From NCBI GenBank assembly GCA_023678885.1, contig CM042996.1, forward strand, positions 6,382,602 to 6,446,601: a DNA stretch of 64,000 nt, given 5' to 3'. Each line of letters opens with the position of its first letter. Positions within the stretch are counted from its first letter, which is position 1. The position numbers and the translations under genes were made by a program. Below are positions 46,321 to 56,960 of the stretch, one piece after another. The notes under the pieces are model-generated. The model worked only from the letters and a program-made list of their open reading frames with translations. It was not told the origin of the DNA and did no database searches. The stretch comes from Pogostemon cablin. Taxonomy: Eukaryota; Streptophyta; Magnoliopsida; Lamiales; Lamiaceae.

Positions 46321-46702
46321 TGTATAATGAATTTTGTCAGATGAATAAAATGTAAATTTTGCATTTTTATTAGTGATAATCCGTTAAGAATACGTGAAAA
46401 TCATCTTTCAAAATAATTATATAACAATTTAATGAAATGTAACTAAATAGGAGTGTTTTAATTTTAATTATTTTTTCTTTATAGTTCATGGACAAATTAA
46501 ATATTTTTAAGTGTATAATGAATTTTGTCAGATGAATAAAATATAAAATTTGCATTTTTATTAGTGATAATCCGTTAAGAATACGTGAAAATCATTTTTC
46601 AAAATAATTATATAACAATTTAATGAAATGTAACTAAATAGGAGTGTTTTAATTTTAATTATTTTTTCTTAATAGTTCATGGACAAATTAAATATTTTTA
46701 GG
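46321..46702. repeat. Tandem duplication, period 191 bp
   Basis: Units start TGTATAATGAATTTTGTCAG at 46321 and 46512. They run to TTCATGGACAAATTAAATAT in both. Only a handful of differences, so this is a recent duplication. Non-coding. Confidence 0.93.
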
Positions 46703-47016
46703 TTTAATATTTATCTTTAAGAATTTAATATTTACATTTAAATTATAATTATTATAATTTCACTCTTTATGTTTTATAAACTTTTCCTTTGCAATTTATG
46801 TCTATTTATACTTTTTAAGTATTAATTCTTAAATATAATTATAATTTCACTTTTAAGATAATATTAATTTTTAAATATAATTATAATTTTAATCTTATAG
46901 TTTACGAATAACTTATTTTACCATTTGATTTATGATTTATTTAACTTTGTGGTTTATTTATAATTTACTCGAGTAATGTTCTACCACATGTATACGCATA
47001 CAAATATGACAATTTA
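46703..47016. other. AT-rich intergenic DNA, no gene seen
   Basis: Loose repeats of 'aaatataattataatttcac' near 46735-46900. No gene. Confidence 0.5.
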
Positions 47017-47286
47017 TAGTGTGCACCCGGGTGCACCCACATACAAATATAAATAAAAACATATACAATTAAGAGTAAAAATATAAATAATTTAATTGTT
47101 AATTTTTTTAATGAAAAATTGTATATAATATTCAATAAAATATTATACACATATGGATGTTAATTTTTTAATAAAAAATTAATGTGAAAAAAATATACTA
47201 TTATTACAAAACACGTATACAAAATAGAATAAAAAGGTATATACATATGAGTGCACTCTTGCACCCGGATGTACCCAATATACACT
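47017..47286. mobile_element. GTGCACCCGGGTGCA-family MITE, full copy
   Basis: The left end TAGTGTGCACCCGGGTGCAC is the inverse of the right end TTGCACCCGGATGTACCCAA with TATACACT. The 270-bp core carries two loosely inverted halves (AATGAAAAATTG / TTAATTTTTTAATAAAAAAT). It is the most complete of five or more copies in the window. No coding capacity. Confidence 0.65.
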
Positions 47287-47340
47287 CTACAAATATATAC
47301 TAATTCTCAACTAACACACCTTATATATATATTATCTTTT

Positions 47341-47344
<4 letters not shown>

Positions 47345-47372
<28 letters not shown>
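47345..47372. repeat. (AT)n microsatellite
   Basis: About 14 AT dinucleotides. Confidence 0.9.
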
Positions 47373-47755
47373 CCTCTCCTTTTTTTCAAAAAAAAATTAT
47401 ATATAATTTGATACATTCGTACACAATTATTTAACATAAATTTAGAACCTATCAAAAAAAAACATATATTAAAGTATTCATTAGGTTTTCAAAATCAAAA
47501 TCAAAATTTCAAAACCTTAATAGAGACATCACCATGTTTAATACTCCATCGGTCCTTTTTAATGTATCAATTTACTTTTTTTCACATGGATTATAAAGTA
47601 TTAATGTTTAAGTGGGATTTGTATTAGTGAAGTGTACGTTCCCTTCTTCCTGTTTTAATGTTTACATTTGTTTTTTCACATAGGTTAAGGAATAGTATAT
47701 AGTATTTTAACGTATAGTGGTTTGAGAGATATAATATTTTAGGCGAATTGTTTTT

Positions 47756-47960
47756 TGCACCTTGGTGCATACCCACGTACAAAAATTTATACACTAATGA
47801 ATAAAAACTTATATATTTTGTTAGCGAAATTTCTATTAGTTTTTTTTATGAAAAATAAAATGTAAATAAGTCATTTAATTATTAAAAAATAAATACTCCA
47901 TATACTATTGAATAAAAATTAATACACATTTGGGTGCTCGTGTGCATCGGGATGCATAAG
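47756..47960. mobile_element. GTGCACC-family MITE, diverged copy
   Basis: The left end is TGCACCTTGGTGCATACCCA. The right end is GGGTGCTCGTGTGCATCGGG with ATGCATAAG. The core shares TTTTATGAAAAATAAAATGT with other copies. Confidence 0.55.
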
Positions 47961-48027
47961 ATATCAACACTTTATTTTAATATAAAGTGGGTAGTTGTAT
48001 TAGAATTTTGTGTGAGTCCCATGAAGA

Positions 48028-48237
48028 TACTCCCTCCGTCCTCTTCTAAGATATCCATTTTACTATTTTTGGCGTTCGTTTCAAAGGTATTCATTTCCCC
48101 TATTTAGTAAAAAAGTACATAATATGACCCACAATTTCCCTCTAATACAACTACCCACTTTACATATAATAATAATAATACTTCTTAATCTACGTGCAAA
48201 AAGCAAATTGATACCTTAGAACCGGACAAATGGAGTA
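48028..48237. mobile_element. Stowaway-like MITE
   Basis: TA then CTCCCTCCGTCCTCTTCTAA on the left; ACCTTAGAACCGGACAAATG then GAGTA on the right. 210 bp. Confidence 0.65.
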
Positions 48238-49044
48238 TATTAATTATTTTGTGTGGATTTCATCCCAAAAAAAAGAGTAATGTAAATATTGAAATGAGAC
48301 GCTTATATTGAAAATATATAGAGATTAAAATTGGAGGCAATATGTTGAATTAATTGTATTAGAAGTGCACGTGGCTTCCACATTTTAAAAAAAAAAATTG
48401 ATACTTTGTATTATGACAGATCAAAATAACAAAATGAATAATTTAAGAGGGGATGTATAATAATTTTTTAAACTTCATACTTAAAAAAAAAAACCGGTTC
48501 CATGCTGTTAGGGTTTTGGTTTTTTTTTTTAATTTGTTTTTGTTTTTTGTTTTTTTTAGCATAAAAAAATGTAGTAATTTCATTTAACCATTTATTTTTC
48601 AAAAATCAAATAATTAGAATCGTAAATTTTGAATTTTCGAAAAAAGAAAAGAAAAGGAAAAGAAAGGAAAAACTGTTGATTTCGGCTCCTCCACAGTGCG
48701 AATCGGAATATTACCGGTTTCCATTTCGATTATGTTTTGGTGATCTCCTGTTTGAATAGTTGGTTTCTTTTTTTTATGCATGTCTATATCAGCAAATTAG
48801 TTAAAAACTTTAAAAAATATTCCATTAGTCTCATAATAATATTTACTGAAATATTAGTTAGATACGAATTTAGAATAAATATTTTTAACTTACTTTTTAG
48901 GTTTTTAGGAGTAATTCGTATTTTTAATAATGATTAAAATAAATTAATAATTAAGTCATGTGATTTGAAAAAAGTGTTAATTTTGAAAATTAAAGTGTAT
49001 TGTGGTTTATGATGTTATTGAATGGGTATTAATTTTTTGGGTTG
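48238..49044. other. AT-rich intergenic DNA, no gene seen
   Basis: Contains A and T homopolymer runs near 48480-48560 and a purine run near 48640-48670. The 66-residue frame at 48737 has no domain signature. Confidence 0.5.
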
Positions 49045-49480
49045 ATATTATGCATTTGGATGTACATTTGCACTCATATGTGTATAAATATTACTCCCTC
49101 TGTCCCGTTTCTATTTTGCGCGTCTCATTTCAATATTTACGTTTTCCTTTTTGGAATATGAGACTCACCTAAAACAATTAATATATCATCCAACACTAAT
49201 ACATCTACCCACTTTACATTGAATATTATATTTTTCACTCACTATCTATTAAAATATTATACTTCTTAATCAACGTGCAAAAAGTAAAAGAAAACATTGA
49301 AATGGGACGGATGGAATATTTAATATTGTATACATATTTTTTAATAATTGTATAATTTTTTCATTGAATTTTTTATTAAAAAAATTTAAAAAATTCACTC
49401 ACAAAATGTATATTTTTATTCATTAGTATATATATTTTTATTTATAATTGTATAAATTTTTTAAAATGGATGCACATAAT
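49045..49480. mobile_element. GTGCACC-family MITE split by a Stowaway-like MITE
   Basis: The left end near 49050 (TATGCATTTGGATGTACATT) and the right end near 49466 (AAATGGATGCACATAAT) bracket family core phrases such as TTTTTTAATAATTGTATAAT. The Stowaway-like element at 49092-49318 sits inside the left part. Confidence 0.5.
49092..49318. mobile_element. Stowaway-like MITE nested in another MITE
   Basis: TA then CTCCCTCTGTCCCGTTTCTA with GTCTCATTTCAATATTTACG on the left. The right has AACATTGAAATGGGACGGAT with GGAATA. 227 bp. Confidence 0.65.
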
Positions 49481-49929
49481 AATTAACTTTTTTTATTTGA
49501 GAAATGAAATTGTTCGTGATACATAAGAGATAATAATTGCAAATAAATGGGATGTAATATGGTTGACGATATAATAATTGTAAATAAATGGGATGAAATA
49601 ATATGGCGATAAATTCACTTTGTCACCGATTCAAGTAAACATATAATGCATGGACATGATTGTATAGAATGTTCAATTGGTTAAGATACAAGTTATACAA
49701 TGACCAATAATTAAGTCGTAATGTGGGAGCAACCTCTTAATTAAAGAAATTCTTATATAGTAAATTAAAAATATTTATTAATTGAATTATCATGACTTAT
49801 CTCCCTCATAATCTGTCAATTGAAGTGCAAAGAGAAACCATCTTTTTTCACAATACAATATATGGATGTAGTTACTGGATGAAGGGTAAATTGGCAATAT
49901 TACGCAATAAAGTGTTACGCAATAAAGTG

Positions 49930-49930
<1 letters not shown>
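49481..49930. other. AT-rich intergenic DNA, no gene seen
   Basis: A duplicated phrase GATATAATAATTGTAAATAA / GAGATAATAATTGCAAATAA lies near 49528-49590. No gene. Confidence 0.45.

Positions 49931-50001
<71 letters not shown>
49931..50001. repeat. (AT)n microsatellite, about 70 bp
   Basis: A run of about 35 TA dinucleotides. The Ile-Tyr frame read through it is an artefact. Confidence 0.97.
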
Positions 50002-50004
<3 letters not shown>

Positions 50005-50995
50005 GGGCCTAAGCTGGTAACCGGCCCATTAAATCGGGCCTGGGCCAGCTTGAAATGGGCTTGGCAGGGAGCCGCTATATGAGCAGATTAAAGTTATTTT
50101 ATGAGTTAATTTTCTGTACGTCTTTAGTAGTACAAAATATTAAGCAGCAAGCCACGTTCAATTTATCTAAATTTATGAATAAATTAGTATAAAAACCGCT
50201 AATACGCGAGATTATTTAAATATTATTTTTAAGGCAAATATCTATGTAAAATCGCTTCATTAAATGATTTTTTAAGACAAATAAGGAGTGATGCTCTTTA
50301 TAACGAAAATTGTTTTGTATCTCCATATGCACAAAGTATGTAAGGGTACAATATTTTTTTAAAGGGTATACACTTTAATTAATAAGGATACAATATTTTG
50401 CTCTAAAATATACATTTTTATTAAAAAAACTTCTTCTTTTTTTCAGAAAATAAAAGGTACACGCTTTTATACTAAGAAATACCGTTTAATACTAAAGGTA
50501 TCTGCACGCACGGTGCCTCGGGCACACAAGTTTTAGCTAAATAGTATTGATAAAATATTATATTCTCTCCGTCTCCTTGATATGGATTATTTGATTTTTT
50601 CACAATTTAATTGATCTTTATACAAAAATTAATTAAAATATCATTCTTTTAATTATATATTTAATATATTTAATTTTAATTTTATATGTGTAACAACATG
50701 GGTGTCATTTTAATGATCGTAAAAAGATAATTAATTAATTTTCAAAAGTTATAAATTTTTGAAAATTTGGATGAAATAGATTTTTAAAAAATAAAATACA
50801 AAAAATGTAATTGAATGTTTATTGATAATTTTGACATGACTCTCTTATTATTGAATTACACCTACCAATCAAATTTGTCACATTTATTTTATTTACTTAT
50901 TTACTTTAATTCATTACCAACTTAAAAAAAATTCAAAAATAAAAAATTAACTTTAATATCATAAAAGATTATGAAAAAATATATATTTATAGATA
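50002..50995. other. Intergenic DNA, no gene seen
   Basis: A short higher-GC stretch (50005-50085) follows the microsatellite. Near 50330-50530 it shares GGGTATACACTTTAAT-like and CGGGCACACAAGTTTTAG phrases with 15820-15900, suggesting another dispersed repeat. Confidence 0.4.
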
Positions 50996-51178
50996 GAGAC
51001 TTGTGTGAGATTGGCTTACGTGAAACGAATAAAAAGTGATACTTTATATAAAGAAAAGTGATACTCAATTAATACAAATGATAGTATAAATAAGAAGTGA
51101 TGACATATATATTATAGCGAAAGTGATAACTAATTTAAAAAGTATAAAATTGTCTCACCTTAGACGGTCTCACGCTTG
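50996..51178. mobile_element. MITE with GAGACGGTCTCACA-type ends (copy 4)
   Basis: The left end is AGAGACTTGTGTGAGATTGG and the right end is ATTGTCTCACCTTAGACGGT then CTCAC. The core repeats AAAAGTGATACT. Confidence 0.45.
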
Positions 51179-51651
51179 CCCATTTTTATAATTCACTTTC
51201 TCCTAAAATTAAATAAATAATGTTAAGGACAGTATAAACTTATAAAATTAATTTGTTTATAAGAGTTCTCATTTATAATTATAAATTATTTTGGTATAAA
51301 AAATTAAGAAAATTAATTAATATTAAACTAAGAATTATTTTTCATGAATTTTTATTTTAAGAGTTTTTAATAAACTATATTTATTAACCTAAATTTTTTA
51401 ATGATAAATAGATTAAATAGAATAAAAAAACTCTTATTCTTCTAAAAATATTTTAATAAATTTTTATAAAAATCATTCAAAATAAAGAAATTATTTAAAT
51501 GTGATAATCTACTACTCTAATTATATTATTATATTGATAATATAGATGTTAAATTGAAGATCAAGAGAAGACTATTAATTTAATATAATTTTTAAATAAA
51601 ATCGATTTAAAATTAAAAAATTAAACACATTTAAAATTAAAATTTTTAAAA
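51179..51651. other. AT-rich intergenic DNA, no gene seen
   Basis: No supported feature. Confidence 0.5.
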
Positions 51652-51968
51652 GCTAATTATACTGTGCACCCTGATGTACCCTAAGATAAGGTATACCCAT
51701 TTTAAAAAACGTATACAAATATGAATAAAAAACATATACAATTATGAACAAAAATGTATACAATTTAATTGTTAGTTTTTTTAATGAAAAATTGAGTGTA
51801 AAAAAATATACAATTATTAAAAAAACATCTACACACAATTAAATAAAAAAGTTATAGACATATAGATGCTAATTTTTTTAATGAAAACTTAATGTGAAAA
51901 AATTATATAATTATTAAGAAACACATTATACTCCAAAATAAAATAAAAAGTTATACACATGGTGCAAC
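51652..51968. mobile_element. GTGCACC-family MITE, copy
   Basis: The left end is TATACTGTGCACCCTGATGT. Internal phrases ACATATACAATTATGAAC and AATGAAAAATTGAGTGTAAA match the copy near 15120-15240 almost exactly. The right end, TTATACACATGGTGCAAC, is degenerate. Confidence 0.55.
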
Positions 51969-52192
51969 TACTATCAACTCATTTTTAAATAAGTTGAAGA
52001 AAATCTAATGTTTTGATGGTTTATCTTAAACAAAAGTATCTATCATGAATACATCAATTCACCCGTGCATATCAATTGGTATGCACAATTGATATAAGTC
52101 ACTCTGTTCATTGTGTGCATATAAATTAGGATGTTATTTGACTTTAAAAATGATGAATCAATAATACCTATATTAACAGTCATCCATTTTTA

Positions 52193-52195
<3 letters not shown>

Positions 52196-52262
<67 letters not shown>
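52196..52262. repeat. (AT)n microsatellite
   Basis: About 32 TA dinucleotides. Confidence 0.96.
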
Positions 52263-52265
<3 letters not shown>

Positions 52266-52703
52266 ATTTATTTAACACTAACCACCTCCCAATACTAATC
52301 TCTATATGAATTCATAATCTTTATATAAAATAAAACACACTTTAAAAGTCAAAATTGAACCAATTTTTAATCTATACCATTGATTTTGATTACTAAACTT
52401 TTTTTAATCTCATCCGTTCATAACATTATTCAATCTCATCCATTCATCACAATTATGATATTAGATTTTGGTTATTGATTTTTTTTGTCATAATAATGAT
52501 ATCTTATTTAATTTAAAAGGTCCATTACTCATAGGTACAATCTATACATTATAATTACTAATAGATACATTTGATTAAAAATAATATAAATTAATGCATT
52601 AGTAAATAGTAAAATATCCTTCTTACCCTTATTTTAATTATGTTCAAAAATAATTTAAGAAGGTAGATGTTTAATGTAATATTGAAGAGAAAAAAATCAT
52701 TCT

Positions 52704-52803
52704 ATAATTCTCTCCTTAAAAATAAGTGGAAGTTTATATTGATTGAAAGCCCAATAATTCTCTCCTTAAAAATAGGTGGAAGTTTATATTGATTGAAAGC
52801 CCA
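52704..52803. repeat. Two 50-bp tandem units
   Basis: ATAATTCTCTCCTTAAAAAT starts both units (52704 and 52754), with one base difference overall. Confidence 0.95.
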
Positions 52804-52859
52804 ATAATACTCCTGTATTCTTGTGTTAAGAAATTCATATATGTGTGTTCCAAATATTT

Positions 52860-53395
52860 ATGTTCAGAGTTAATAATTTGTATTCAGAAATTTATATATA
52901 TGTAGTGTTCGTTCAAAAAGAATTTAATTAACTTGTGTTCAGAAGTTTTTATACTTTAACGTTCAAAAATTTATATATATGTGATGTTTAGAATTTAAAA
53001 ATCAATTTCTCTCACTCATATCGTTCATACGTGAGTAAAACCATCACTTGTGTTCAGAAATATATATACATGGTATTCACAATATTTGTGTTAAGGACAA
53101 AATAACTAATAATCAATTTCTCTCACTCATATCGTTCATAAGTGAGTAAAACCTTCACTTTTGTTCAGAAATATATATACATGGTATTCACGATATTTGT
53201 GTTAAGGACAAAATAACTAATAATCAATTTCTCTCACTCATATAGTTCATAAGTGAGTAAAACCCTCACTTGTGTTCAGAAATATATATAGATCGTGAAC
53301 CCTTGTGTTCAGAAATATATATACATCGTGAACCCTTACTTGTGTTCAGAAATATATATACATGATATTCACGATATTTGTGTTAAGGACAAGAT
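52860..53395. repeat. Tandem repeat with TGTGTTCAGAAATATATATA units
   Basis: Units of about 113 bp begin near 53046 and 53158. Shortened units begin near 53270, 53305 and 53340, and diverged ones near 52862-52990. Each long unit contains CTCACTCATATCGTTCATAA followed by GTGAG, an imperfect palindrome. Non-coding. Confidence 0.85.
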
Positions 53396-54760
53396 AACTG
53401 CGTAGAAGAACAAAAGCACCATTACCAACGTCTAGAAATCCACTCCACATTAATGGAGAGATATGAACCATTAATTAGTCAAATGTACTACTTGTATCAG
53501 CAAAAAAAAATGCTGTTGAGATTCAATTTTACAAACAACATGAGAGATAGGGGGAATACGTGCTCTTGCAGTTATGATGACAACGGTAGATAGACAGGAA
53601 ATATTTCATTATTATATAGGGATATTTTAGGTATCTCATGCTAATAAATTCTATGTATTAGTAATATTTTTATCTCAATGTATCTACTAGTAATATTTGT
53701 ATATATTTTCTATTAGATAGTAATAAATCCTAATTTAAAATGATGTCTTATTTAAAATGATTCCTTATATGTGTGCTTAATATGATTTTTTCATTAAATA
53801 TAATACATAAATATTACGAATTTTAATTATTTGAAATTATAATGTTAATTATTCCTAAACAATTTGAATTAATTTTTAATTATATGGTTTAGGGTAATAT
53901 TATTTAATTATTATAAAAACTTATAAAATTAATTTAAATACGTTATATTGATTTAGGGTTTAGGAATATTGTTTTAGGGTTTAGGGTTTATTGTAATATT
54001 ATTCAATTATTATTATAATAATTTATAAAATTAGGATTTAGGTCATATTTTTGTAATAGAATTATATTATATTTATTTTATATTTAATCAGTAATAGTAT
54101 AAATTTATTTAAAATATTAATTTTAATTAATAAAAAAATACTTTAAAATAGTATCAAACTAATTTATGAGAAATATATATAAAAGGTTATAGGAAGCACT
54201 CTTATAATATAATTAATTGAAATGCCTATAATCAAATTATGCCTAGGTTTAAATGTAGTTTTTAGGAGATTCATAAAAATGTATGAGAGAAAGGTTTTCA
54301 TTTTTCAAAATATAATAACAATTTTAAGTGAATGATCTATTACTTTTTTATTTTTTCAATTTATGAATAGAATCTGTGTAAATAATTTTTCTTATAGAAA
54401 TGAAACCGAAAAATAAATATATTACATGTGAATAATTCTTTCATCGGTCCTAATATTGATTCGTTTCATCCTTAGGTAAACATTAACCAAGCATACGAGA
54501 TGCAATACGATAATAAGTTCGAGATGATATTATTATGAATTTTTTAAATTGGACATGTCCGATCACGGATGGTGTACATTTAAATGGATACGAATTACGG
54601 GTACTCCTAGCATCGATATTTATTTATTTTTTATTTTTTACTTATACCCTCTTCGTCCATCCTAAATATCCCAATTTTACCATTTTGAGCGTTCACTCTA
54701 AATGGATCAATTTTATTCTTTCAGCAAAATGATCCTACATATGATTCACAACTCACTATA
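53396..54760. other. AT-rich intergenic DNA, no gene seen
   Basis: No supported gene. Contains TTTAGGGTTTAGGGTTTA near 53970-53990, two to three plant telomere-like units only. Confidence 0.5.
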
Positions 54761-54831
54761 TATTATAATTTTTTGAGATCACTGGTTTGACAGTTGATTA
54801 AATTATTTAAATGGTCTGTAATTTATTTAAA

Positions 54832-55334
54832 GGGAAGATTACTACTAGGTACACAAAAAAAAATTTAATTACTATGAGATACAAACATACAAAAATATTA
54901 CTACTAACTACAAAAATATATAGTGATATTTCAATATTGCCTCTACAATGTGTTGCACATAAATATTGTGTGCAGTAAAAATTCGTATGCAGCAAAGTGT
55001 GTGCAGTAACAAAAGTGTATGCAGTAAAAAAAGTGTGTGCAACAAAAAGTGTGGTGGTCCGGCGGTGATCTCGGCAGATCTCATGCGGCGGCGGCGGCGG
55101 TCCTGCAACTTTTCCTGCAGCTGGCCGGCGGTCCGGCAGTTTTCGATGGTCGGTCGCCGGCCAATGGTGGTCCAGCGGTGGGTGGGGTTTAGGGTTTGTG
55201 GTTTAAAAGTGTATGGATTTAGGGTTATATTTGATATTTTACTTTAATATTTTGTATGTGATAGTAATTATTTCAAATCAATGTATCTAATAGTAATTAG
55301 GGGTACAAAATGTGTATCTAATAGTAATTTTTTC
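54832..55334. mobile_element. Mutator-like (MULE) MITE, copy 2
   Basis: 503 bp between perfect 9-bp direct repeats TTATTTAAA (54823-54831 and 55335-55343). Inverted ends: GGGAAGATTACTACTAGGTA on the left against GTATCTAATAGTAATTTTTT on the right. A GC-rich core (55050-55190, GCGGCGGCGGCGG) is preceded by repeats of 'gtgtgcagtaa'. It matches 13847-14280 in opposite orientation. Small frames here (54966-55247 and its complement) follow the core composition and are not genes. Confidence 0.88.
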
Positions 55335-56066
55335 TTATTTAAATTAATTAAATAATTTTAAAAAAATTAATTAAAATATTATTTTAAATGTATTATATAT
55401 ACTACCTCCGGTCCGATAATAATTTTTACATTTCTAAAAATGTAATTATTTATAACACATTGCATAAATTTTATAGAAAAAGTAAAAAATAATTTTATGG
55501 TACCGTAAAAGTATTATATTATTATGTGCATAAATTTTAAGGAAAAAAATGTAAAGTTATAACATGTAAGTAAAAAAAATAATATTCATTAATTCACGTG
55601 AAAAAAAATAATGACTACCTTTAGAGTAGGTGGAAGGATTATCACATTGTAATTTTTTGAGATAAGAGATTTGAAAATTGATTAAATTATTTAAAGGGTC
55701 TGTAATTTATTTAAATTATTTATATAATTTGAAAAAATTTGATTAAAATATTATTTTAAATGTATTATGTATATATATACTACCTCCGATTCGATAATAG
55801 TAACTTTTACATTCCTAAAAATGTGGAGTAATTATTTATAACATATTGCATAAATTTTATAGATAATGTAGTAATAGTATGTACCCGTCCCGTTAAAAAA
55901 AATTATTATCATACCCGTACTCGTCTTATACACATTTATCAAAACTTGCAGGTTACCTATACTAATTTAATATTCATTTATTTTATCTATATTTATATTT
56001 ATTTATTGTTTAAAATAATATTTTATTAAAAATATATTATTATTAATTAAATATAATATAAATTCT

Positions 56067-56376
56067 CAATTGGTGACAAGGTTCCTCTTAAGGACCTTGT
56101 TAAAGGGAAGGTCCGGTAATCTTGATCCCCTCGGGGTACTCACCCGGGCGCGTCAGGTCTGCAGCCCAATACACCCTAACCAGTCTCCACAGTCTTGATC
56201 CCCTCAGGGTACTCATGTGGCAGGTTGTTGGAAGGGAGGATTGAACCCCAGACCTTCCCTTTAACAAGGTCCTTAAGAGGAACCTTGTCACCAATTGAGC
56301 TAAGACTGGTTGGGGTGTATTGGGCTGCAGATCTGGCGCGCCCGGGTAAGTACCCCGAGGAGATCAAGATTCTCAC
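56067..56376. mobile_element. SINE nested in inverted orientation within a SINE
   Basis: The minus strand contains an A box (TAGCTCAATTGG, near 56288-56299) and B box (GGTTCAATCC, near 56240-56250), then a tail repeating GAGTACCCTGAGGGGATCAA. A plus-strand head (ATTGGTGACAAGGTTCCTCT..GGTCC, 56070-56113) lies to the left. A plus-strand tail (GGGTGTATTGGGCTGCAGAT.. to GATCAAGATT) lies to the right. The order head(+), whole(-), tail(+) fits one SINE inserted antisense in another, or an inversion between the AGACTGGT repeats. Related to tRNA-headed SINEs but a different family from the one at 25324. Confidence 0.7.
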
Positions 56377-56960
56377 GGCGTTATAGATATTGAATTAATT
56401 TACTATATTATCATGTGCATAAATTTTGAGAAAAAAAGTGTAAAGTTATAGCATGTAAGTAAAAAAATAATACTCATTAATTCACGTGAAAAAAAAAATA
56501 ATGACCACTTTTAAAGTAGGTGGAAGGATTATCACATTGTAATTTTTTGAGATAAGAGGTTTGAAAATTGATTAAATTATTTAAAGGGTATGTAATTTAT
56601 TTAAATTATTTATATAATTTAAAATTTTTTTGATTAAAATATTATTTTAAATGTATTATGTATATAGATATATATACTACCTCCGATTCGATAATAGTAA
56701 CTTTTACCTTCCTAAAAATGTGGAGTAATTATTTATAACATATTGCATAAATTTTATAGAAAATGTAGAAATAGTATGTACCCGTCCCGTTAAAAAAATT
56801 TATTATCATACCCGTATCCGTCTTATACACATTTATCAAAACTTGCGAGTTACCTGTACTCATTTAATATTATTTTATCTATATTTATGTTTATTTATTA
56901 TTTAAATTAATATTTTATTAAAAATTTATTATTAATTAAATATAATATAAATTCTCTTTT

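Larger units (their letters stand above)
54761..56960. repeat. Three tandem copies of a unit of about 0.4-0.6 kb, split by other elements
   Basis: The phrase TAATTTTTTGAGAT, then TTGATTAAATTATTTAAA and TCTGTAATTTATTTAAA, occurs near 54765, 55648 and 56535. It is followed each time by TACTACCTCCG (about 55403, 55780, 56674). Copies 2 and 3 also share GTATGTACCCGTCCCGTTAA and TACACATTTATCAAAACTTG. Copy 1 is split by the MULE MITE, and a SINE pair lies between copies 2 and 3. Confidence 0.8.

Noticed and set aside
49792..50082. 96-residue frame with Ile-Tyr repeat
   Set aside because: Passes through another (AT)n microsatellite and has no domain on either side.
52860..53395. CRISPR-like spaced repeats
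   Set aside because: Units are tandem with homologous, not unique, intervals, and the context is a plant nuclear genome.
53970..53990. Interstitial telomere (TTTAGGG repeats)
   Set aside because: Only two to three units; too short to be more than chance in AT-rich DNA.
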